A DNA stretch of 10,850 nucleotides, from the NCBI GenBank assembly GCA_030642635.1, contig DAOWNK010000086.1:1-10850 (forward strand). The letters are read 5' to 3'. This DNA is from Pirellulales bacterium. GTDB taxonomy: Bacteria; Planctomycetota; Planctomycetia; Pirellulales; Thermoguttaceae. The position numbers and the translations under genes are program-made. Positions 5,910 to 10,850 of this stretch are shown here, piece by piece. The number at the start of each line of letters is the position of its first letter. The stretch's first letter is position 1. Below the pieces are notes generated by a model. It made no database searches. It had not been told where the DNA came from and worked only from the letters and a program-made list of their open reading frames with translations.

Positions 5910-6431
5910 ATGAAATGCCAAAAGTGCAGCAAACCGGCTACGTTTCACATTACCGAGCTAACCGGCGGTAAGCCGCAGGAATTGCATCTGTGCGAGGACC
6001 ATGCCCGCGAGTACCTTACATCCTCCTCCGAAAGTGGTGAGCCGGACGGACCGGTCAGCATGGCGGCAGTGCTGGCTCAGCAAATGGCCCAACAGATGGT
6101 CGTCGGCCGGACTGCCGAGGAGCTATCGCAACTCGACAAGCAATCGTGTCCGGTTTGCGGCATGACGTTTTACGAGTTCCGCAGCCATGGCCGGTTGGGT
6201 TGCCCGCACGATTACGTCTGCTTCCAGCAGCAGTTGGACCCGCTGATCATGAACATCCACGGCAAGAATGAGCACGTCGGTAAGTCGCCGCGCCGATGTT
6301 CCACCGGCAGTGCGAATCGTACTGAGTTGATCCGGCTGCGCCGCGAAATGAAAGGTGCGATAGACAAGGAAGACTACGAACGTGCGTCTGAGCTACGCGA
6401 CAAAATAAAACAAACCGAATCCGAACAATAA
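5910..6431 (+). CDS. mcsA: McsA-like zinc/UVR-motif activator of the arginine kinase
   Basis: McsA is the zinc-binding adaptor and activator of the protein-arginine kinase McsB. The 173-residue protein has an N-terminal 'MKCQKC' with C3/C6 and a C28/H31 pair, then a second zinc-ribbon half at about 80-104: C80xxC83 ('CPVCGMTF') and 'GRLGCPH'. A charged C-terminal UVR (UvrB/UvrC-type) helical hairpin spans 138-170 ('LRREMKGAIDKEDYERASELRDKI'-like pattern). Classical McsA has CxxC after 'GRLG'. Here it reads C98-P-H-D-Y-V-C104, so the fourth ligand is H100 or C104. GGGGAG (5895-5900) lies 9 bases before the ATG, which fixes the start. mcsB follows after 72 bases on the same strand, as in Firmicutes, but no ctsR or clpC is in the window. 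Confidence 0.9.
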   Translation: MKCQKCSKPATFHITELTGGKPQELHLCEDHAREYLTSSSESGEPDGPVSMAAVLAQQMAQQMVVGRTAEELSQLDKQSCPVCGMTFYEFRSHGRLGCPHDYVCFQQQLDPLIMNIHGKNEHVGKSPRRCSTGSANRTELIRLRREMKGAIDKEDYERASELRDKIKQTESEQ

Positions 6432-6480
6432 AGCCGCGACCGTTGGTCGCGCCCACAAAGCCGCGACCGTTGGTCGCGCC
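6430..6480 (+). repeat. Two tandem 27-bp hairpin units between mcsA and mcsB
   Basis: The 24-base unit AAAGCCGCGACCGTTGGTCG (then CGCC) occurs at 6430-6453 and again, identically, at 6457-6480. Each folds as CGCGACC-GTT-GGTCGCG. The first unit overlaps the mcsA stop codon. The same unit, with one base changed, forms both arms of the inverted repeat at 9985-10063. Between two co-transcribed genes such hairpins could alter mRNA stability or the mcsA:mcsB ratio; that role is inference. Confidence 0.85.
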
Positions 6481-6503
6481 AAACACAAACCGGGACACAA
6501 ATC

Positions 6504-7550
6504 GTGAAACTCGACGATCTAGCACAAAAAAACGGCGAATGGCTGCGTGGCGGCGGACCCGAGGCCGATATCGTCATCAGCAGTCGAATCCGCCTTGCGC
6601 GGAACTTGGCGGATTTTCCATTTGTCAGCCGAGCAACCGCCCGGGACAGAACGCAAATCGAACAGGCGATTCGCCAATGTACACTCGATATCGTCGCCGA
6701 GGGTGATCTCTTATACGTTAATGTCGAACAGATCGAAGGCGTCGATCGGCAGTTCCTCGTCGAGCGGCATCTGATAAGCCGTGAACACGCCGAGAGCCAA
6801 GGCGCCCGGGCAGTAGCCATCGACCCGAGAGAAAAATTCAGCCTGATGATAAACGAAGAGGACCATCTGCGCATCCAGGTAATGCAAAGCGGGCTTAACC
6901 TCGAGAGTGTTTGGGAGCAGATCAACCGGATCGACGACATAATCGAGGAGAAGGTGACCTATGCGTTCCACGAGCGGTTGGGGTACCTGACCGCCTGCCC
7001 GACCAACGTGGGGACCGGCATGAGGGTAAGCGTAATGCTCCACCTGCCCGCACTGGTCATTACCCGGCAAATCGACAAGGTCTTCCGCAGCCTGCAAAAG
7101 ATATCGCTGGCCGTTCGCGGTCTTTACGGCGAAGGCTCGCAGGCCACCGGCGATTTCTATCAAATAAGCAATCAGGTGACGTTGGGAAACAGCGAACAGG
7201 AACTAATCCAGCAGATAGGCAACATTGTGCCGGAGATAATCGACTACGAGCGTCAGGCACGGCAATTTCTCGTCAAGGAAAGCCGCGAAAACCTACACGA
7301 TCAGGTCAGCCGTGCATACGGCATTTTACGCACCGCACGAACCATCAGTTCCGAGGAGACAATGCACCTGCTCTCCAGCGTTCGGATGGGCGTGAACCTT
7401 GGGCTGATCGACGACCTGGACATACCGGCCATAAACGATATGTTCATCCACACCCAGCCGGCCCACCTGCAAAAACTCAGCGGTGCCGAACTTAACACCG
7501 CCGACCGGGACATCGAGCGGGCGGAATACCTCCGCCGCCACCTCAACTAG
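6504..7550 (+). CDS. mcsB: Protein-arginine kinase McsB
   Basis: McsB phosphorylates arginine side chains and, in Firmicutes, marks damaged proteins for ClpC-ClpP. The 348 residues show the bacterial guanido-kinase catalytic domain: 'SSRIRLARN' (26-34, nucleotide binding), 'NEEDHLRI' (117-124, with the acidic pair that binds substrate arginine), 'LTACPTNVGTGMR' (162-174, active-site C165) and 'GEGSQATGDFYQISNQ' (209-224). The C-terminal helical domain ends with R335-D-I-E-R339-A340, the RDxxRA motif that binds phosphoarginine in Firmicute McsB. It therefore appears to be a full, allosterically competent kinase rather than a free-amino-acid arginine kinase. The start is GTG at 6504, with only a weak GGGA upstream; the N-terminus 'MKLDDL' supports it. 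The stop overlaps the pyrK stop in a shared CTAG. Confidence 0.95.
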   Translation: MKLDDLAQKNGEWLRGGGPEADIVISSRIRLARNLADFPFVSRATARDRTQIEQAIRQCTLDIVAEGDLLYVNVEQIEGVDRQFLVERHLISREHAESQGARAVAIDPREKFSLMINEEDHLRIQVMQSGLNLESVWEQINRIDDIIEEKVTYAFHERLGYLTACPTNVGTGMRVSVMLHLPALVITRQIDKVFRSLQKISLAVRGLYGEGSQATGDFYQISNQVTLGNSEQELIQQIGNIVPEIIDYERQARQFLVKESRENLHDQVSRAYGILRTARTISSEETMHLLSSVRMGVNLGLIDDLDIPAINDMFIHTQPAHLQKLSGAELNTADRDIERAEYLRRHLN

Positions 7551-8464
7551 ACTTTTGGCCGCTGTTTCAACTGGCTGAAGTGTTGCTGAAATTCTACGTC
7601 TTCCGCCTCGAATACCGGTCCCTCCACACAGGTCCGACGGTAGTCCCACCGGCCGGATTCGTCGCGAATCTTCGCCACGCAACTGAAGCATATCCCCAGC
7701 CCGCAGGCCATCGACCTCTCCAGCGAGACCTGGCAATGCAAACCCAATTTCCCGGCCAGTTGGGCAGTGGCCGCCATCATCGGCTCCGGACCGCAACAGA
7801 CGATCCGGCAGGGGTGGTCAGACGACTCGACGACCGGACGGATCAACTCGGTTACCAACCCACGGTGTCCGGCCGAGCCGTCGTCGGTGCTGATGCGAAC
7901 CTCGACGCCTGCGCGCTGAAAATCCTCCACACAGGCCAGGTATTCGCCGCCGCCGGTCCCGTAGCACAGCGTGACCTTCTTCGCCTGCCGTACCTGTCGC
8001 GGCGGTGAGCCGTACGTCTGCCGGTGCAGATACTCTTTAGCCAGCGAGAGCAGCGGCGTCTGCCCGATCCCGCCGGCGACCATTACCAGGTGCTCGGTCT
8101 CTGTCGGCGGGAACCCGTTGCCCAGCGGCCCCCATACCTCCAGCAGCGCCCCCGGTTCCAGTACGCTCAGGCGTCGGGTCATCTTTCCGACCACCCGATA
8201 GACGATCTCCAACTGCTGCGGCCTTCCGTTCTCGTCCGGCACGACGTTGTACATGGCCAGCGGACGGCCCAGCAACGGATCGTTCACACCGGCCAGGCGC
8301 ATCATGACAAACTGCCCGGGCACAATACCCTCTGCGATCTGCTCGCAGGCAAAACGCACTCGATACGTGTCCCGGGCAACCTGTACGTTTTCCTCGACGG
8401 CGACCGTTTCCTGCCGGGCACGATCGGCGTACGAAGTGCAGGTGCAGTGGTGGTGTTCGGTCAT
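7547..8464 (-). CDS. pyrK: Dihydroorotate dehydrogenase electron-transfer subunit (PyrK-type FAD/2Fe-2S protein)
   Basis: PyrK passes electrons from dihydroorotate dehydrogenase PyrD to NAD+ in pyrimidine synthesis. The 305-residue protein has a ferredoxin-reductase-type FAD barrel ('PGQFVMMRL' 49-57; 'GRPLAMYNV' 66-74, the RPxS-like flavin site), an NAD-binding domain ('VAGGIGQTPLLSL' 129-141; 'CCGPEPMM' 223-230) and a PyrK-type [2Fe-2S] cluster site: C254, C259, C262 ('CGLGICFSC') and C279. A short N-terminal extension, 'MTEHHHCTCTS', is unusual and His/Cys-rich. No pyrD is near, so related NADH-dependent electron-transfer roles remain possible. It follows rluB by 22 bases on the same strand, probably as one transcript. 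No clear Shine-Dalgarno precedes the ATG at 8464. Confidence 0.87.
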   Translation of the reverse strand: MTEHHHCTCTSYADRARQETVAVEENVQVARDTYRVRFACEQIAEGIVPGQFVMMRLAGVNDPLLGRPLAMYNVVPDENGRPQQLEIVYRVVGKMTRRLSVLEPGALLEVWGPLGNGFPPTETEHLVMVAGGIGQTPLLSLAKEYLHRQTYGSPPRQVRQAKKVTLCYGTGGGEYLACVEDFQRAGVEVRISTDDGSAGHRGLVTELIRPVVESSDHPCRIVCCGPEPMMAATAQLAGKLGLHCQVSLERSMACGLGICFSCVAKIRDESGRWDYRRTCVEGPVFEAEDVEFQQHFSQLKQRPKV

Positions 8465-8470
8465 GATTAT

Positions 8471-8497
8471 GGTCAGGGGCCAGGGGTCAGGGGCCAG
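8471..8497 (-). repeat. Two 14-bp-spaced repeats across the rluB stop and pyrK leader
   Basis: GGTCAGGGGCCAG occurs at 8471-8483 and again at 8485-8497. The second copy supplies the last RluB codons (Ser-Gly-Pro) and its TGA stop (8487-8489), and the pair fills the 22-base gap before pyrK. The sequence offers no Shine-Dalgarno to pyrK. Confidence 0.75.
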
Positions 8498-9266
8498 ATA
8501 CTTGGCGCAACGTCTTTAGCTCGTTTTGTGTAAGTTGTCGTGACTGTCCCGATGGGAGTTTTCCCAACCGGACCGGGCCGACGGCAATCCGCGTAAGCCG
8601 CAGCACCTTGTGCCCGACCTTGGCCAACATGCGGCGAATCTCTCGATTGCGTCCCTCGCGCAACACCATCTCCAGGATCGTGCTCTCCTTATAGTGCGAC
8701 TTGACCCTTATGTGTTCGACCCGGGCGACACCCTCGGCCAGACGGACACCGCGACGTAGCCGGGCAAGTATCGTGCGGTCCGGTCGGCCGGCAACCTGTA
8801 CGCGATACGTCTTCTCTACACCGTATCGGGGATGTGTCAGCCAGTTGGCTAGCTCACCATCATTGGTCACCAGTATCAGTCCTTCGCTGCTAATATCCAG
8901 CCGTCCGATGGTGAACAATCTCTCACCGGCGGACGGCGCCAGGTCGATCACCCTGGGCCGGCCTGCGGGATCGCGATTGGTCGAGACCACGCCGGTCGGC
9001 TTGTTCACCGCATAGTAGACCAGCTTGGCCTTCGGCAACGGGATGCCGTCCAGCCGTATTTCCTGCCGTGTCGGATCGACCCGGACCCCCAGTTTGGTGA
9101 CCGGTTGGCGGTCTATCTCGACCCTTCCGGCGGTGATCAATTCTTCGCACTTTCGCCGGCTGCCCAGCCCGGCCGCCGCCAGGACCTTTTGCAGCCGCTG
9201 GCCGTCCGGGTGCGAAGCTGCCCGGTCCGGCGGCTTGGCGGGATGTTTTTTCTTTCGGTGTGACAT
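8487..9266 (-). CDS. rluB: Ribosomal large-subunit pseudouridine synthase, RsuA/RluB family
   Basis: Enzymes of this family isomerise a specific uridine in rRNA, usually 23S U2605 for RluB. The 259-residue protein has a basic tail (1-20), an S4 RNA-binding domain (about 23-70, 'RLQKVLAAAGLGSRRKCEEL'), and the catalytic domain with 'YYAVNKPTGVVST' (84-96) and 'GRLDISSEGLILVTNDG' (121-137), where D124 is the catalytic aspartate. 'EGRNREIRRML' (204-214) and the following strand complete the family signature. RluB is preferred over RsuA because of the S4 domain, length and 'GRNREIRRM', but the exact target uridine cannot be read from sequence. The ATG at 9266 has no clear Shine-Dalgarno. The gene diverges from the membrane-protein gene at 9360. 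Its C-terminal three codons and stop fall in the 8471-8497 repeat. Confidence 0.93.
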   Translation of the reverse strand: MSHRKKKHPAKPPDRAASHPDGQRLQKVLAAAGLGSRRKCEELITAGRVEIDRQPVTKLGVRVDPTRQEIRLDGIPLPKAKLVYYAVNKPTGVVSTNRDPAGRPRVIDLAPSAGERLFTIGRLDISSEGLILVTNDGELANWLTHPRYGVEKTYRVQVAGRPDRTILARLRRGVRLAEGVARVEHIRVKSHYKESTILEMVLREGRNREIRRMLAKVGHKVLRLTRIAVGPVRLGKLPSGQSRQLTQNELKTLRQVSGP

Positions 9267-9268
9267 AA

Positions 9269-9284
9269 TTATGATGAATCATAA
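9269..9284. promoter_or_regulatory. AT-rich palindrome in the rluB / membrane-protein divergent region
   Basis: TTATGAT-GA-ATCATAA is a perfect 7-bp dyad 3 bases upstream of the rluB ATG. It has the form of an operator or a short hairpin at the translation start. A second hairpin, GCCGTG-TGC-CACGGC, lies at 9295-9309. No regulator can be named. Confidence 0.35.
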
Positions 9285-9359
9285 CGCAAACGTCGGCCGT
9301 GTGCCACGGCTGCGGTCACACACGTTGCCAACTCGCACACGTTGGAGCATAATATAATA

Positions 9360-9956
9360 ATGTTTGATCCATACAGGAAATGGCTTGGGATCCCCCCCAA
9401 AAGTCAACCGCCCAACCATTACCGTTTGCTTGGTATCGGTCTGTTCGAGTCCGATCAGGACGTCATTTCCAACGCCGCCGACCGGCAGATGTCTCATGTG
9501 CGGACGTTCCAATCGGGAAAATACTCCGAGCTTTCACAGCGGATTCTCAACGAACTGTCGGCCGCCAGAATATGTCTGTTGGACGCCAAGAAGTGTGCGG
9601 CATACGACGCAAAGCTCCGGATAACCCTGAAATCATCGAAGCCGCAGCCCCAGCCGCTGGGTGATGCTGCGCCGACAATAAACGTGGCTCCGACTATCCC
9701 AGGGATATCTCCGTCCACAACTACCTTTTCCAGCGCCGCCGTATCTTTAATTTACTCCACCAAGCGGAGGAAGAAAAAGCTGCAACAGTTGGTAGTTTCG
9801 GTAATTATCGTGTCGCTGGTGCTAGGTGCATTGATTCTGCTGTTTTTCGTCTCCAGTAGGTCTGGGATGGAACAGCCGAAAACAAAAGCACCGGTGCAGC
9901 ATAAAAGCAAGTCGTATTTGGAATATTTTCGCGCGCACGACCTACACGGCAATTGA
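9360..9956 (+). CDS. Planctomycete-type J-domain-like membrane protein
   Basis: I chose the ATG at 9360, with GGAG (9344-9347) upstream, over an in-frame TTG at 9342. The protein then starts 'MFDPYRKWLGIPPKSQPPNH', an N-terminal module I associate with many planctomycete proteins. The module (1-90) resembles a J-domain in its helical pattern: 'NHYRLLGIGLFESDQDVI' (19-36) and 'AAYDAKLR' (80-87). It lacks the HPD motif, so DnaK stimulation is not expected. A Pro/Ser/Thr-rich linker (91-130) leads to a basic 'KRRKKK' and one membrane helix (about 142-164). Only 34 residues follow. Relatives often carry longer C-terminal domains, so this may be a short version or the remnant of a larger gene. By the positive-inside rule the module faces the cytoplasm. 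It diverges from rluB. Confidence 0.75.
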   Translation: MFDPYRKWLGIPPKSQPPNHYRLLGIGLFESDQDVISNAADRQMSHVRTFQSGKYSELSQRILNELSAARICLLDAKKCAAYDAKLRITLKSSKPQPQPLGDAAPTINVAPTIPGISPSTTTFSSAAVSLIYSTKRRKKKLQQLVVSVIIVSLVLGALILLFFVSSRSGMEQPKTKAPVQHKSKSYLEYFRAHDLHGN

Positions 9957-9984
9957 AATCGCTCTAAAGTCGGTAAAACGGGCC

Positions 9985-10063
9985 ATAAAGCCGCGACCGG
10001 TGGTCGCGCCCCACTATGTTAAATTACCGGCGGCATTGGCGCGACCACCGGTCGCGGCTTTAT
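9985..10063. repeat. Perfect 26-bp inverted repeat (REPIN-like)
   Basis: Arms 9985-10010 and 10038-10063 are perfect inverted copies around a 27-base spacer. Each arm contains its own palindrome, CGCGACC-GGT-GGTCGCG. The unit is the same as the tandem at 6430-6480 apart from one loop base. It starts 28 bases after the membrane-protein stop and ends CGGCTTTAT, so it could serve as a transcript end in either direction. Confidence 0.85.
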
Positions 10064-10339
10064 AGTTGAAGCGTTGCAAGACGCAGGGTTTTCGTAGTCG
10101 TCAAAGTTTCCCACCATAATCCCCCGACTTCCCTACTCATCCGCATTTTGCGTCTTTTCGTGTTAACCGTCGCTGTTGAACGGTCCGTCAGCAAAACTGT
10201 TAAGATCGGTAACGGCTACCGCAATGCCTGCTGCGCAGGTTGTTGCGCCGACTGCCTCCCGCCGCGCCGGAGCGATCTTGCACGTACATAGCACAAGCTT
10301 ATTTCCCACATTCTCTCCTATCCTGTGGAGCACCAGATC
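10064..10339. other. Leader region of the porin gene
   Basis: There is no convincing gene in this stretch. A 93-codon frame beginning at 10240 and an 81-codon frame beginning at 10395 are alternative frames of the porin region. Visible items are a hairpin CCTGC-TGC-GCAGG (10229-10241) and a weak promoter-like pair, TTGAAC (10176-10181) with TAAGAT (10201-10206), spaced 19 bases apart. Confidence 0.5.
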
Positions 10340-10850
10340 ATGAGGATCGCAAAGTTCACAATCTCCGGCAGTATAATTGTAATCTTGCTGGCCGGTGTGG
10401 CCATGGCGGCAGACCTCGACGGTTCAGACCCGGACCAGCCGACGTCGGCCCGACAAATGGCGTTCGAGTACGACAATTACTTCTACTTTGCACCGGAACA
10501 AGAGGCGAGCGAATCGCCTAGCGACGCACCGCCGCCGCCGCCGGTCGAGGACGACGCCGACGATGCCTGCGCAGTGGCCTGCGATGAGTGTTGCGGCTCG
10601 TGCTGCAATTCTTGTCAGCGCTGTTGCGGTGACGGGTTAGTCTCAGGTTGGATCGACGGTGGTGTCTTGTGGAACAGCGTCAACCCGGCCAGCGGGTTCA
10701 ACGGCCCGGTCACGTTTAATGATCGCGATGGTGATTTCCTGGTCAATCAACTGTATGCGGTTATAGAAAAGGCCACCGACACCGGTAGTTGCGGTTGGGA
10801 TTTCGGCGGCCGCGTCGACGTTCTTTACGGCACAGACGCCCGGTTTACCA
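10340..10850 (+). CDS. BBP2-type outer-membrane beta-barrel porin, 5' part
   Basis: The frame is open from the ATG at 10340 to the window end (170 codons seen), so the gene is partial. GGAG (10327-10330) lies 9 bases upstream. Residues 1-23 form a signal peptide ('ISGSIIVILLAGVAMA', cleavage after AMA). A mature linker follows with five prolines (64-68), acidic residues (70-75), and a dense Cys block, C77 to C96, holding nine cysteines in 20 residues. From about 100 the sequence reads 'GWIDGGVLWN', 'FNGPVTFNDRDGDFLVNQLY', 'DFGGRVDVLYGTDARF', the pattern I associate with the planctomycete BBP2 (OmpL-like) porins with amphipathic strands. It probably acts as a pore in the outer membrane. The Cys block is exported, so it could form disulfides or bind metal. 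The full length is unknown. Confidence 0.85.
   Translation, partial: MRIAKFTISGSIIVILLAGVAMAADLDGSDPDQPTSARQMAFEYDNYFYFAPEQEASESPSDAPPPPPVEDDADDACAVACDECCGSCCNSCQRCCGDGLVSGWIDGGVLWNSVNPASGFNGPVTFNDRDGDFLVNQLYAVIEKATDTGSCGWDFGGRVDVLYGTDARFT

Noticed and set aside
5783..5971. Plus-strand 62-codon frame overlapping the start of mcsA
   Set aside because: It crosses the mcsA promoter and start in another frame and has no recognisable protein.
6430..6480. CRISPR array
   Set aside because: There are only two units with a 3-base spacer; the units are self-palindromic, and no variable spacers or cas genes are present.
9342..9359. TTG start for the membrane protein at 9342
   Set aside because: The TTG overlaps the GGAG that serves as ribosome binding site, and the conserved module begins at the ATG at 9360.
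10240..10640. Plus-strand frames at 10240-10521 and 10395-10640
   Set aside because: They are alternative frames over the start of the porin gene, whose signal peptide, ribosome binding site and porin motifs are clear from 10340.
1..10850. tRNA or rRNA genes
   Set aside because: I saw no cloverleaf-like or rRNA-like sequence on either strand.

Overview
The window looks like a chromosomal segment of a planctomycete, probably of the Pirellula/Rhodopirellula type. Three things point there: a short membrane protein that opens with a planctomycete-type 'FDPYRKWLGIPP...NHYRLLGI' module, the start of a BBP2-type outer-membrane porin preceded by a Cys-rich stretch, and an McsA-McsB pair in a genome with Gram-negative-type envelope proteins. 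Genes are mostly single or in pairs. Intergenic spaces are crowded with hairpin-forming repeats.

Layout. At 1-92 there is a large imperfect inverted repeat. At 146-1255 (-) lies an enolase-superfamily protein of the NSAR/OSBS (MenC-like) type that keeps its metal ligands but appears to have lost all three catalytic lysines. From about 1282 to 4076 runs a visibly more AT-rich segment bracketed by two direct copies of a 109-bp repeat. It holds a DUF262-HNH nuclease with a RAMA-like C-terminal domain (1895-3523, -), which looks like an anti-phage or modification-sensing restriction factor, and a small 84-residue protein (1446-1700, -). After the second repeat copy come trpE (4090-5640, -), a long terminator-like inverted repeat (5677-5759), and divergent promoters.

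On the plus strand, mcsA (5910-6431) and mcsB (6504-7550) form an operon for the protein-arginine kinase and its activator. Two tandem 27-bp hairpin units sit between them. mcsB converges on a minus-strand pair, rluB (8487-9266) then pyrK (7547-8464). The stop codons of mcsB and pyrK share one CTAG. Divergent from rluB is the planctomycete membrane protein (9360-9956, +). It is followed by a perfect 26-bp inverted repeat of the same sequence family as the mcsA-mcsB hairpins. A signal-peptide-bearing porin starts at 10340 and runs off the window.

How the genes relate. The housekeeping genes (tryptophan, pyrimidine, rRNA modification, protein-arginine phosphorylation) do not form one pathway. 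The most interesting material is the repeat-bracketed nuclease cassette, the lysine-less enolase homologue, and the several distinct families of REPIN-like or MITE-like repeats. Two of these repeat families reach into the 3' ends of trpE and rluB and supply their last codons and stops. All functional calls rest on motifs recognised by eye; no database search was possible.
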